Source: Fagopyrum homotropicum | Taxonomy: Eukaryota > Streptophyta > Magnoliopsida > Caryophyllales > Polygonaceae | Assembly: GCA_033239125.1 (NCBI GenBank) | Contig: BSWB01000005.1 | Location: 100,439,994 to 100,503,993 of the forward strand | DNA: 64,000 nt | Direction of reading: 5' to 3' | Shown here: positions 11,000 through 22,024 of the stretch, piece by piece | Numbering within the stretch: position 1 is the stretch's first letter | Layout of the letters: each line of letters begins with the position of its first letter | The notes under the pieces: generated by a model | Databases searched by the model: none | The model's input: the letters and a program-made list of their open reading frames with translations, nothing else | Told to the model about the DNA's origin: nothing | Made by a program: the position numbers and the translations under genes

Positions 11000-12400
11000 C
11001 TTTTTTAACTAATTCCAAATCAGGTTCTTCAACAATCGTGATATCTTTCGAGTTTTGGGGTATTTCATTTGCACTTGACTAACTTTGTGATTTCGATGAG
11101 TACTCATACTACCCTATAGATAAACTTCAAGAATTTATTAACTAAAAAAACATGGCATGAAAATTGATCAAAATTACACAAAATGATAAACTTACTTTTT
11201 TTCCACCCGGATGAAGCCTCGTGTTAGTAAATCAATAGACACTCAAACTCTAAAATAGCATACAAACGAGTCTACGATCGAAAGTATAGGCTTTACATGA
11301 TTTTTTTCTATGTAACAGTTGATTTGGATTTGGGAATTGTGAGGTCTAAACAATTGAGAGAGATCTAGGGCAAGAATAGGATAGTTGAAGAGTCGAAGAA
11401 GAGGAATAGAGAAAAGCAGTAAGATAGTAAATAGTAAAAAGCTTTCCAAATTTCCTTTTTAACAATCAAGGAAATTTTTTTTAAGGAAATATAAGAGGGA
11501 AAACAAGACATACGTGTATGATTTTGGAGATTTTTGAAAATTATTTCAAATTTTATCTTTAAAAAGTGAAACTAATTATATACTAGTTAAAATAATTGTA
11601 CTACACTAAATCATTATATAGCACTGTAATAATATATGGAGAGTATGAAGTTGATTATTGTACTGTATTAGTTAAATAGCTATACTATTATTCTATACTA
11701 TATATTAGTTGGAGTTGATACTTGATAGGTACACAATATTTGGACTTGATAATTCTATAACTTTATACTAGTTAAATAGTTGTACTATTCTATACTATTT
11801 TTTTGCTTACAAATAGTACACTAGCTGTTTCATAGTTGATTATTATACTGTAATGTTTTAAATAATATGTGTTGAATAAATTTATATCACTATAGAAACC
11901 TCATTTGAATCTTAATCCTATTCGTACTCTTTGAAGTAATAAGAAATGGACAACATCCGTAGCAATTATCAATATTTAACCTAATATCAATGACAATAAT
12001 ACAATAGATTGTCAAAATTTGATAATATTCGTAAATCAAAGCTATTATCACATGATCATAATCTATTGTTTGGATTATGTAAGACACAGTTTATCTAAGT
12101 TTGACTTAATTAGTAATATAAGAACTCTTATCGTTGCATTATTTTTGCCCAAATTAACCATATATTATTTTGTTTATGTAAGACATAAAACATTCTGAAT
12201 TTTACCAACTTTCATGCTATGTGGCTATTTTAAAAACTCATGTCATCTTTAAATTATAAAGACCATAGATTAATATCTCATGTGATTCACTATATAAGGG
12301 TATTACATAATACATATTGTGGAAGACATGAAAAATTATTAAAATATTATTTATGTTTAAAATAAAAAAATGATTTAAATTAGTCTTTTAAATCCACCTT
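11000..12400. other. AT-rich interior of the hAT element
   Basis: No gene is recognised. The stretch contains repeated short TA-rich phrases such as ATACTAGTTAAATAG (near 11575, 11690 and 11765). The open stretches at 11243-11449 and 11890-12087 have no recognisable domain. Confidence 0.5.
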
Positions 12401-12419
12401 TATATTTTAAACTAAAATT

Positions 12420-12456
12420 ATTCACAATACCGTACATAGTACGGGTATTATACTAG
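12420..12456 (+). mobile_element. Helitron-like 3' terminus inside the hAT element
   Basis: The stem ACCGTAC/GTACGGG is followed by TATTATACTAG and then T. This is the hairpin plus CTAG layout of Helitron 3' ends. The end at 26665-26709 shows the same TAT(C)ATACTAG tail. The 5' end was not found; it should lie to the left inside the hAT interior. Confidence 0.5.
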
Positions 12457-12840
12457 TTTATGTTTAAATTGAGTAATGAGTTTTTATAAAAATAAAAACC
12501 ACGCTCGTCCTACCTTTTAAGCTAAAATATACAACATATGCCGAGATAAAAGTGGTTAGTGTAAACATAACTTGTGTAAATAATATATATATAAACTATG
12601 TTTTACAAGTTATACGGTATAGTGAATAATTTTTTAAATAAAAAGTTTATATAGAAACTACCAATTTTATAACCAACAATTTTGACAACTTTTTATAGAA
12701 ACTATGTTAGTTTTAAATTTATAAATAACTTATATTATATTTTAATTTATTTTTCATTTATGTAAATGTCACAATAATTAGGTATACGTATTATACAGTT
12801 ATAAAAAAATAATATATTAACACATTCAAAAAAATCATTC

Positions 12841-13020
12841 TAATACGGGAAAATCCGGCGGGGACCTCCACGGGAAAATCCAGCGGGACGGGGCAAGGAC
12901 GGGGCAGGAACACATGTCCCCTGATCCATCCTCATCCCCGCTCGGGAAATTATTTTTTACCCCATCCCCGTCTCCATCTCCATCCCTATATCGGGGAATC
13001 CCATGGAGAATGAGGATTAT
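12841..13020. repeat. hAT subterminal repeats (right side)
   Basis: GGGAAAATCC, GCGGGACGGGG and CATCCCCG motifs recur in this stretch, mirroring the left subterminal region. Together with the terminal repeat they define the right end of the hAT element. Confidence 0.65.
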
Positions 13021-13044
13021 CTGCCCCATTGTCATCCCTATTTA

Positions 13045-13224
13045 GGGCTCGTTTGGAAGTGCTAGGAATCATTTTCGGATGCGGAATGATTCTGAATCAA
13101 TCAAAACTACGTTTGGTTAGAGGTATTTTAACACATGAAAGTAATCCCATCATTTCCATTTTCTTTCCTTACTCTTATCCGATTTCATTCCGTTTCCATT
13201 CTACTGCTCCAGCCAAACGAACGC
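13045..13224. mobile_element. PIF/Harbinger (Tourist-like) MITE, 180 bp
   Basis: The ends GGGCTCGTTTGG and, inverted, GCGTTCGTTTGG form terminal repeats. TTA target duplications flank at 13042-13044 and 13225-13227. The terminal sequence and TTA target are typical of Tourist-like MITEs. The hAT 8-bp duplication TTTAGGGC comprises the MITE target plus its first four bases, so the hAT element jumped into the edge of this MITE. Confidence 0.8.
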
Positions 13225-13227
13225 TTA

Positions 13228-13507
13228 GTATTTTTTTAGGTAGTTTTTATTCAATTTAAAGAAGGCTTGACATTACTTTATTGGCACATTTAGTGCTATA
13301 AAATCTTATTTTTCATAGAGAAAATCCAAAATTTACCCAAATCCTTAATTTGTTCTCTTTTTACTAGTTAATCAACTTCATTGATTATTATGACTTTTAT
13401 AATATTATAACTATATGAGTTCAATTATAGGAAGAGATTAAATGTTAATGAATAAATCATTTGTTGTTCTTCTATGAATCGTATATACGAGAAACAAATG
13501 ATTAGTA
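13228..13507. other. AT-rich stretch, no gene seen
   Basis: It contains one degraded copy of the ATTTAGTGCTATAAAATC module near 13289 and nothing coding. Confidence 0.5.
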
Positions 13508-13514
13508 TCTTCTA

Positions 13515-14150
13515 TATATACTACTAAAATACACTACACTAATGCTGACGTGGTGCTCCCACAATTTTTCTCGAATTAAATTTTTACTAAATCACAAATT
13601 AAGTCAATAAATCTTTTTTAACTAATATTTTGAAAAAAATAAATCCAAAATAAGTTAATTATATCACGTTTTAGGCTTCTCCCGTACGTTTTATCAAAAC
13701 AAAATCTAAATGTTTTTTTTTTTATAACTAATCTTTTAAAAAATTAGTCTAAAATAAGTTAAGTATATCACGTTCTAAACTTATCCTGTACGTTTTATCA
13801 AAAAAAAAAATCTATATTTATATTATATATATAGTACACTACACTAATGCTGACGTGGCGCCCCCACAATTTTTCTCAGATTAACTTTTTTACTAAATCA
13901 CAAAATAAGCCAATAAATCTTTTTTTACTAAAACAAAATCAAAAAAAATCTTTTTTAACTAATCTTATAAAAATTAAACAAAATAAGTTAAGTATATCAC
14001 ATTATAGGAATCTCTTGTACGTTTTATCAAAACAAAACCTAAAAAAAAATCTTTTTTTAACTAATCTTTTAAAAAATTAATCCAAAATAAGTTAAGTATA
14101 TGACGTTCGAAACTTTTCTTGTACGTTTTATAAAAAAAAAAATCTATATC
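13515..14150 (+). repeat. Two-level tandem repeat (305-bp unit, about 105-bp subunits)
   Basis: ACACTACACTAATGC starts at 13531 and again at 13836, giving a 305-bp unit present twice. Within each unit a subunit of roughly 105 bp recurs twice. Subunits are recognised by AAAATAAGTTAAGTATATCA and the following GTACGTTTTATCAAAA, giving four subunits in all. It is non-coding. Confidence 0.75.
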
Positions 14151-14398
14151 TATATTCTATATCTTATCATATATATATCTATTAAAGCAGAGACCTTCCT
14201 TGCCACATGTCAACGCCACAATTCACATAGCTCCCCAATTTTTTTTTTAAAAAAAGCGAATAATTTTGTTATTTTCAATAGGAAATTAAAAAAAAACAAT
14301 CTATAATTAATTATTTAAATCTTACTATTTTTTAAAAATAGTAAATCTTCTAATCAAATTCTAAACATATTTATTTTTATTCAAAGCTAATATATAAT

Positions 14399-15939
14399 TG
14401 AAACACCCCATGTTCTGAGAACTCGAAGCGCTACGTGCTAGGACCGCACAATGTATCCCGACCCTCAGAGTAGCAACGAAAAACATATCTTACAATAAGG
14501 CACAAACGAATTAAAACTAAAACTCAATATAAAACCAAAGGTTTAAACAAAACAAAGCGGAAAAGACTCGCAGCCGAGTTGAAAACAAAAGGGAAACAAC
14601 AAAAGAAACATAAACCCGATCCCGTCCTATAATGTACAGGAACCCCGGCTGACCACACCGTCCGGATCACTCAGCAGCATCCTGAACATGCGGAACAACT
14701 ACAACGACGGTATAAACCGTTAGCTAACATTCTAGGTATAAGCAAGACCGTAAAGGCACAAACACACATAAGATAATGTAAACACATAACATGCTTGCAC
14801 ACAACCGGTTATTATCTTTCTTAAAGTTATCCATTACTAATTTAACTTCTTTTGTCACACAAGAATCCTTTTGAAACTCGCCTCCGCTCCCGTCTACCAA
14901 CAGGAATAGATCAGTACTATCCGTTACCTGCAGGCTTGAGTCGCAAGAGCACTTTCCACTTTTCCTAATACTGAACTGGACAAGCGGTCACCGCCTGGTT
15001 ATAATACACTTGGGCCAATTAAGGTTATAAGGGTGAATCCTAGTCCGGTTATCCGTTATAACATGAATAAACAATACAAACAAGCCAATACAATCCAACT
15101 AATACGCGGAATGAAGCTAAGTAAAGTCCAAGAGACTTACCTCACTCGAAGGTAAACCAAAAGATCAGCGAACAACTCAGAGAACACTCAAGGAACCAAG
15201 AAAGGAACGAGGAAAGGACGTAAGGAAGCAACTCACCGAAGACGGGAGTTACAGAAGAGAAAACCGCAGGGGCGGTTGCGCAGAGGTAAAGGGGCGGATG
15301 GCCGCATACGCGGGTACGTGCAGGCGCGGGGGCAGCTGCATGACAGAAGCGTTGTCGGGCTTCTCTTCGACAGAATTCAGAGCAAGGACAACCAAATCTC
15401 GAACCTTTGGTTCCAACACGTCAAGACTCAACTCCAAGGAGCTTGAGAACAACAAAGGATCAACAACGGAACGCTCCACAAGAATCAAGGATCAAACTTG
15501 ATTCTTGGAGAAGAAGAAAAGAGAAGAACGAAGAAGAAAACAAAACGGAAGGAGAAAACATGCAGCAACTATAAGAACGTGATGAAGGAACCAGAAGGGA
15601 TGAACTTACACGTTCAACAAGGTCGTAGGAAGCAAAGGAATGACTACAACTCTTAGGGTTTGAATCACGATAGCAAGAACGGGAAAAAGGAGAAAAAGAA
15701 GAGAATATATAGGGACGGGCTGGAAAGATAGACGGAAAGGCGTCTAGGGTTTAGAAAGAAGATCAAGAAACCGGCCCATAGGATAGAACATCGGACATTC
15801 TATCTATGGAAGGAAGATAAAAAGAACGGACGAAAGATCGGGCACAATCTGTCGTCATCCGCAGGGGCGGATCTTATAAGCCACAGGGGCGGCCCTCTTC
15901 ACCGCGGGGGCGGTGAAGGCAAAAACCTGGGATCTTACA
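14399..15939 (-). repeat. 3' LTR of the chromodomain gypsy element (1541 bp)
   Basis: On minus it runs from TGTAAGATCCCAGG to GGGTGTTTCA. It aligns with the right LTR almost throughout, starting CACCCCATGTTCTGAGAACT on the plus side. It carries several CCGCAGGGGCGG-type palindromes at 15857-15915 and near 15265-15330. The terminal dinucleotides TG and CA are kept. Confidence 0.93.
15857..15915. promoter_or_regulatory. Cluster of three GC palindromes with 4-nt spacer in LTR
   Basis: ATCCGC-AGGG-GCGGAT lies at 15857-15872, GCCAC-AGGG-GCGGC at 15880-15893 and CACCGC-GGGG-GCGGTG at 15900-15915, spaced about 21 bp apart. They sit 24-83 bp inside the LTR start on the minus strand, in the U3 region. 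The right LTR has the same trio at 26383-26441. Candidate protein-binding or hairpin sites. Confidence 0.7.
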
Positions 15940-15960
15940 TCAGATCCTCCTAAAAAGAAC
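15940..15960 (-). promoter_or_regulatory. Polypurine tract of the chromodomain gypsy
   Basis: On minus the sequence AGGAGGATCTGA directly precedes the LTR start TGTAAGATCC, as expected for the plus-strand primer of an LTR element. Confidence 0.6.
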
Positions 15961-16119
15961 TTTCGTCCCAAAACTTGCAAAAGCCCAACAGTCACAACAA
16001 CACACAGAAACAAAACTGAACTCATATATTCCCACTCGGGGCACGTAACTCAAAACGTCACACAAAAGCGTACGTAACGCAACAAAAGAAAAACCAAACA
16101 ACTGACTATGATAACGGTG

Positions 16120-16312
16120 CATCCAACCCAGCGTAAAACTCCGGATAGTTCCTCTAGATACTATCCACTGTCTCCCAGGTCGCCTCATCAACTCCTCGCA
16201 TCGACCACTGAATCTTCATCATCGATATGTCTTTCGAACGTAAGCATCTCGTGCTACGCTCCAAGACAACCACCGGGTGCTCTACGAACGTGTGGTCTGG
16301 CTCGATCACTAG
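16120..16312 (-). pseudogene. Gypsy chromodomain, cut off by solo LTR
   Basis: On minus the reading HPVVVLERSTRCLRSKDISM, then MKIQWSMRGVDEATWET, is the C-terminal chromodomain of Tekay-type chromoviruses, with the aromatic W of KIQW and the ATWE motif. The 2.5-kb solo LTR at 16318-18806 separates it from the integrase that ends near 18812. Chromodomains target integration to modified chromatin. Confidence 0.85.
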
Positions 16313-16421
16313 ATCCTTGAAATAACCGAAATTTTTTAACTCCGTTTAATATGGAATTCAACCGGATTCCAATCCGCCAAAATTGTTATCCTTTTTAAAT
16401 AAATAAAGCGAGATTAGTTTC

Positions 16422-16458
16422 TATCATTTTATGTGACCTAGATTCACATAAAATGATA
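16422..16458. promoter_or_regulatory. Perfect 15-bp-arm hairpin in solo LTR
   Basis: The arms TATCATTTTATGTGA and TCACATAAAATGATA flank the loop CCTAGAT. It is the orthologous site of the hairpin at 8348-8380; the loop matches when both LTRs are read in the same orientation. Confidence 0.7.
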
Positions 16459-16780
16459 AACTAGGTAATCTGAAATAATTCCGTAACTTTAAAAAAATAA
16501 AATGTTAGCTTAATTAAATTCATATAAAATGATAACTGGTTCTAAAACAATAACTTTAATATTTCAATAAACAATCCCATAAATAAGTCCTTGACTAAAT
16601 TCCGTATTCGTAACGGTCCCGGAAGAGATAACACCAAAGCTTTCAGCCAGCCCACTGGATCCGGCCCAACCGTACATGCAGCCAGCCCACTAATTCTAAC
16701 CCACACCTTAAACCTAATTAATTAAACCTAACCTTAATTTCTACCTTAATCTAAATAGCTAATCCGTCCTTACCTTCATA

Positions 16781-16855
16781 CGCCGCACGCCTGGGAGAAG
16801 AGACGCTACGCCGCACGCCTGGGAGAAGAGACACCACGCCGCACGCCGGAAACTG
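16781..16855 (+). repeat. 28-bp GC-rich tandem repeat in solo LTR
   Basis: CGCCGCACGCCTGGGAGAAG recurs at 16781 and 16809, and a partial copy starts at 16837. The period is exactly 28 bp. It lies in the GC-rich part of the LTR and is absent from the copy at 5929-8483. Confidence 0.75.
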
Positions 16856-18811
16856 ACACCGCAACCGCCCGCCGGAGACTCCACCAAGGCTCTGCCCAGC
16901 CGGCCGTAATAGGAACCTCGGTAAGCCTTGCGAACTCTTCCCTCGTTAACCTCGTCTTCTATCTCCTACGCTTAACTAACGGATCGATCTACGCAACGCT
17001 GCTCCTCGCGACCTCCGGCAGCGTGACTTCGACTTGCTGTACCTTCCACAGCCGGAGCGCCGCCGCCTTCCGCAGCCTTCGATTCGTTCCAACAGCACGG
17101 TGCGAGTCCGGTCGAAGAGTGCACCGAGTCGCCATACCTCCCCTGAGCGTGATACCGACCGGAATACCAGTGAGTCTCTCCTTCTTCCTTTTTCAATAGT
17201 AAAGGTACTGCAGACCTTGAGTTGTATGTTGTTTGGCTGGTTGAGTTTACTGAGTTGGTTAACGAGATAGCCGATGAAGTAGAAGGGGGGTAAATCAGAG
17301 TAGCGGTTTAGTGATAGTAAGGGAGAGAGTCTCAGTTGGTGGGTTTTGGTGCAACAGTGGGCACAACGAGGTGAGGGTCACGGGCTTTGTTCGATAAAAT
17401 TATGGAAAGTGACTAAAGAGCAAAGTAAATCTAGTGTGGTGTAGACCTTAAATCGTATTATGAACTTAGATATGTACAGAGAAACTGAAATTATACAAGA
17501 ATATATATATATAATTGTTGAACAATAAAAGTAGGCAAGTAGCGGGAAATACAGTGCAATACATATGGAGGTATAAATAGATACCATTATAAAATAGGCT
17601 GGAAATTTATAAATTTACCAACGCAGCAGTGCCCGTAAATATGGATATATAGATGTATAAGAAATGTATGTACATGTAAGTATACGTACATGTATAAGAG
17701 TGGGGTAATAACCGGGAAGGAGGAGGAGTGTTGTACTCATGGACGAGTTGACTCGAGTTTTTGACCTTATAACCTATATGTAGCTATCCGAGAGACACAA
17801 TTTATGGAAAACAAGTTATAAAAGAAATTAGTAAAATTCAAGAATAAATTTCGAGAATTTGCGACACTAAGGGTAAAATGGTCTTTTACCGTAAGAGAGC
17901 TTTTTCCGTAATCCCTTCGCATGAGGTTGGACATCTAGATGTGATTTTGATCCACATGCCTTATTTGACAGGCGTTTGAGTTACCACGAGTACGGACTGA
18001 TTTGAGACGTGTTAGAGTTTGATTTGACTCAGGTAAGTCCTTGCGACTTACTTAGCCAGTTTCTGGATATTAGTTGAGTGATAGTGGTTGTGGGTGTGCT
18101 ATGTGCGTAATTATAATAATAGAAACTTATTAGGACGACCGTTATTATTATGTTTAAGGCCCAAGTATATGTATAACGGGCCGTGACATCACTGCCCAGC
18201 TTTGACAGGAGACTGAGAGGTTCTCTATACCCAGACCAGGCAGGTACAAGGTGAGATGCATCGGATCCATTCCTGATGGTTACACGGGGGCGGAGGCGAG
18301 GTTTGGGAATTCCTCGTGTCCCAAAATAAGTATCATTAGTAAGAGTGAATAACTTAACTAAAGATAATAAATGGACTTGTTTGAAAGCATAATGGGTGTT
18401 TATATTTTTATGTGTGTGTGCGCTATTATTACTCTCTTAATATTTAGATAACTAGCTAATGGTTTTTCTTGTTGTGTTTTTAGATTTACCGCAGGTTAGA
18501 TCAGCAGCTGAGTGATCCGGAAGTAGTGGTCAGCCGGGTCTCCGTACTCCTTAGAGTGGGGGTTGGGGTTGTTGTTGTCGTTCTTTCTTTTGTTAAGACA
18601 GTTGATCGTTTTTCCCTTGTTAAGTACTTTAGGCTGCTAGACCGTGTTGCATTCATTCCTTTAAAAATATTATTTCATGAATTTCGGTTTTTCTTATTTG
18701 TGTCTTGTTGCAAGATCCTAGTAATATTGTTGTCAAATTGAGGTCGGGACCCATTGTGAGGTCCTAACCAGTAACGTTCCGAGTTCTGAGAATTCGGGGT
18801 GTTACAATCCT

Positions 18812-19890
18812 CATGATTGATAATGTGTCTCGGGTCTGGTATGTATTCCCGTAACTGAGACACATGGAAGACTAGGTGAACACCCTCGAGTCTTGGTGGC
18901 AACACAAGTTTGTATGCTGCCTCTCCCACTCGCTCAAGGATCTCGAATGGTCCAACATATATGGGGCTCAACTTCCCCTTGATATTGAAACGTGTGACGC
19001 CTCGTGTCGGGGATACTCTCAACCAAACCTGAGCTCCAACTCTGAACTCCAGAGGTTTGCACCTCTTATCTGCATAAGACTTATGTCAACTCTACGCTGC
19101 TAACATCTGCTCGCGGATCACTACTACACGAGCCATGTCATCATGAATTTGCTCAGGTGCTACTCCGCTAGCACTACTAGGCTCATCCCAACACAACGGT
19201 GTACGGCATCTCTATCCATATAAAGCCTGATAAGGAGCCATCCTGATCGATTCCTGCCAACTGTTATTGTACGAAAACTCGACTAAGGAAAGGTGATCTG
19301 GCCAAACCTGTCCCTTTTCTAACACGTAGGCTCTCAACATGTCCTCCAAAGTCTGAATGGTCCGCTCAAACTGACCATCGGTCTGAGGATGATAAGCAGT
19401 CGTGAATTGTAGACTCGTACCTAGGGCGGCATGAACCTGTTGCCAGAACCTCGATGTGAACCGTCCGTCTCTATCAAAGACTATAGTCCTAGGTACTCCA
19501 TGAAGTCTCACTATTTGTCTCGTGAACTCCTCTGCCAATCGACTCACTGGCCACGTTTCCTTGATCGGAATGAAACGTGCGGTTTTCGTCAATCGATCTA
19601 CTATCACCTAGATAGCATCAAAGCCTCGACTTGGTCTCAAACCGGTAACAAAATCCATAGAGATATCTTCCCACTTCTACTGAGGGACGGGAAGTGGGTG
19701 TAGCTCACCTCCGGGTCTATGATGCTCGATCTTGACCTGCTGACAGGTCGCACACTGAACTAATATCTCGTGACGTCTGGCTTCAGACCTCCCCACCAGA
19801 AAGAGCGTCTGATATCTTGATACATCTTACTCGCACCAGGGTGTACTGAGTAATGTGAAGAGTGAGCCTCCTGAAGGATCCTCTGTCTCA
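18812..19890 (-). pseudogene. Gypsy integrase, broken
   Basis: The HHCC zinc-binding region is at about 19870-19740 (HSSHYSVHPGASKMYQ, then a CATCQQ-like end in another frame). The catalytic core is at 19607-19212, with DRLTKTARFIP, VFDRDGRFTSRFW, YHPQTDGQFERTIQ and LEDMLRAY. The C-terminal part is at 19022-18812, with GPFEILERVGEAAYKLVLPP. Several stops and frame changes separate them. The core Asp, Asp and Glu positions can be recognised. Confidence 0.88.
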
Positions 19891-19894
19891 ACTC

Positions 19895-21460
19895 TCAATC
19901 TGAAGGCATACAAACACGCTCTTGACGTCTCAGAACTCCGTCAGCACCAACCGCAAACTGTGGTGCCTCTCCTTGAGACATCCGGTCTCGGATCTGTGTC
20001 AGAGCTGGGCAACTCTCCTGCTTTTGTCGGATTTCGGTCAACAGATCAGGTACTATCTCCAAGGTGGATAGGTAGCTGTCGGAATCCGGGAAGTGGATAT
20101 CCATCTCTAGCCATACCAAGTCTCGCTGTAACTGTGGTTGAGCTGTCAACCTAGCAATCGCCATCTCTCGGGGAGTCTTCCTACTAAGGGCATCTGCTAC
20201 CACATTAGCTTTCCCCGGGTGCTATAAGATCTCAAGATCAAAATCCTTGATAAACTCCAACCATCTGTGCTGGCGGTTATTCAACTCCCACTGAGTGAAT
20301 ATGTACTTCAGACTCTTGTGATCGGTGAATATCTGACACGTAGCTCTGTACAGATAACGCCTCCAAATCTTCGGAGCGTGAACCACAACAACCAACTCCA
20401 AGTCATGGGTAGGGTAATTCTCCTTGTACGTCTTCAGTTGTCCAGAGGCGTAAGCGATTACCTTACCTCTCTACATCAAAATACATCCCAAGCCCAGCTT
20501 GGATGTGTCGCTGTAAACCACGAAATCCTCAATGCCCTCTGGCTGAGCTAGTATAGGAGTAGAGTTCAACCTCTTCTTCAGCTCCTCGAAGCTCTGCAGG
20601 CACGACTCAGACCATATGATCCTCGTAGACTTCCGCAACAAGGAAGTGAGCGGTCGGGTGATAACTAAAAAGCCCTCGACAAAACGCCGGTAGTAGCCTG
20701 CCAATCCTAAAAAGCTGTGGACCTCCTTGACGTTCTTAGGTGGCGGCCAAGATGCTACTGACTCGATCTTCGCCGGATCTACCTTGATACCTTCTGCTGA
20801 AATGATGTGACCAAGGATTGCTACCTCGGACATTCAAAACTCGCACTTAGAGAGCTTGGCATGCAACTCTCTATCCTGTAAGACCCGAAGGACGATCCTC
20901 AAGTGTTCTGCATGTTCATCTCTACTACGAGAGTAAACCAAAATGTCATCTATGAAGACAACTACAAACTGGTCTAGGAAGTCGATGAAGATGTTGTTCA
21001 TCAACTCCATGAAGACTGCAATTGCGCTCGTAAGCCCGAATAACATCACTACAAATTCGTAGTGTCCATATCTGGTCCGAAATGTTGTCTTAGCTATGTC
21101 CCGCTCTTTCACCCTCAGCTGGTGATATCCAGATCTCAGATCGATCCTTGAAAACACTGAAGCTCCAAGCAACTGATCCAAAAGATCGTCGATACGGGGC
21201 AATGGGTACTTGTTCTTGATCATTACCTTGTTCAGCTCTCGGTAGTCGATACATAACCTCATTGAACCGTCTTTTTTCCTGACGAAGAGAACCGGTGCGC
21301 CTTAAGGAGATACACTAGGGCGAATGAATCCCTTCTCTTCTAACTCCTTGAGCTGCTTCTTCAACTCAAGCATCTCGATAGGTGTCAGACGATAAGGAGC
21401 TTTAGAGATCGGTCTCGTACCGGGCTCTAGCTCAATGCCGAAGTCTACACTCCTTTGTGG
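19895..21460 (-). pseudogene. Gypsy reverse transcriptase and RNase H, broken
   Basis: The RT starts near 21460 (APYRLTPIEMLELKKQLKEL) and continues at 21262-20834. That part has KNKYPLPRIDDLLDQLLGAS, FSRIDLRSGYHQLR and the active-site FIDDILVYSRS. RNase H follows at 20833-20200 (ILGHIISAEGIKVDPAK, FLGLAGYYRRFVEGF, VADALSRKTPREM). In-frame stops occur at about 21304, 20831 and 20470. The catalytic YIDD-type motif is intact. Confidence 0.92.
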
Positions 21461-21730
21461 AGGTAAACTTGATGGCTCTCCAAAGACGTCAGCAAACTCG
21501 CAAGCTACTGGAATCTCCTCTAAAGCCGGACTCGTACTATCCTTCATGGCATAACACCAAAATGCCTCGCAACCTGACTGATAAGTCTCGCAGATCTTAA
21601 CATGGCATGCATTTGTAGTTACTGTCACGGTCCTCTTGCCGAAGTCCAAAACTGGTCGATGTCGATCCATCCAATCCATATCCAAAATAACTACTCCATG
21701 CACTAAGTACATGACAAAGAAGTCAGTTGG

Positions 21731-22024
21731 TCAATGACGACCTCCCAATCTAATAGGGCAATTGCAAATTTCTCGCATACCTTGAACTTTACCCCCACCG
21801 GGTAATTCTATAAAGAAGGGTCTACCTTCTACAATAACTAAGACCAATCTATCTACACATGCATCAGATATAAAAGAATGCGTAGCACCGGTATCGAAAA
21901 GAACTCGGACAGGAAAACCATTAATATGAATGGTACCTGTGGTCGCTGGCGTTGTCGGCTCTACAACACTCCTCAACTCATACACTCTAGTTGATGCATC
22001 TCTGGTGTCAGGCGTACCACCTCC
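21731..22024 (-). pseudogene. Gypsy aspartic protease, broken
   Basis: The reading HINGFPVRVLFDTGATHSFI, then SDACVDRL, contains the DTGATHSFIS catalytic motif of plant gypsy proteases. It follows directly on the zinc knuckle, and a stop at about 21729 separates it from the linker and RT. Confidence 0.88.

Larger units (their letters stand above)
5878..13040 (-). mobile_element. hAT transposon, full length with nested solo LTR
   Basis: The left end TAAGGATAACAATGGGGCGG and the reverse complement of the right end, TAGGGATGACAATGGGGCAG, form terminal inverted repeats. Identical 8-bp duplications TTTAGGGC flank the element at 5870-5877 and 13041-13048, as expected for hAT. C/G-rich CCCCGTC-type subterminal repeats sit inside both ends (8484-8600 after the nested LTR, and 12841-13020). 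A hAT transposase remnant lies on the minus strand at 8.9-11.0 kb. Without the LTR nested at 5929-8483 the element is about 4.6 kb. Confidence 0.93.
16318..18806 (+). mobile_element. Solo LTR, 2489 bp, inserted in the gypsy integrase/chromodomain junction
   Basis: It begins TGAAATAACCGAAAT and ends GGGTGTTACA, with the duplication ATCCT at 16313-16317 and 18807-18811. It shares both ends, a perfect hairpin near the start, and the AGTGATCCGGAAG/GTCAGCCGGG block near 18510 with the other long solo LTRs here. No internal domain is present. The short open stretches inside have no domains. Confidence 0.93.
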
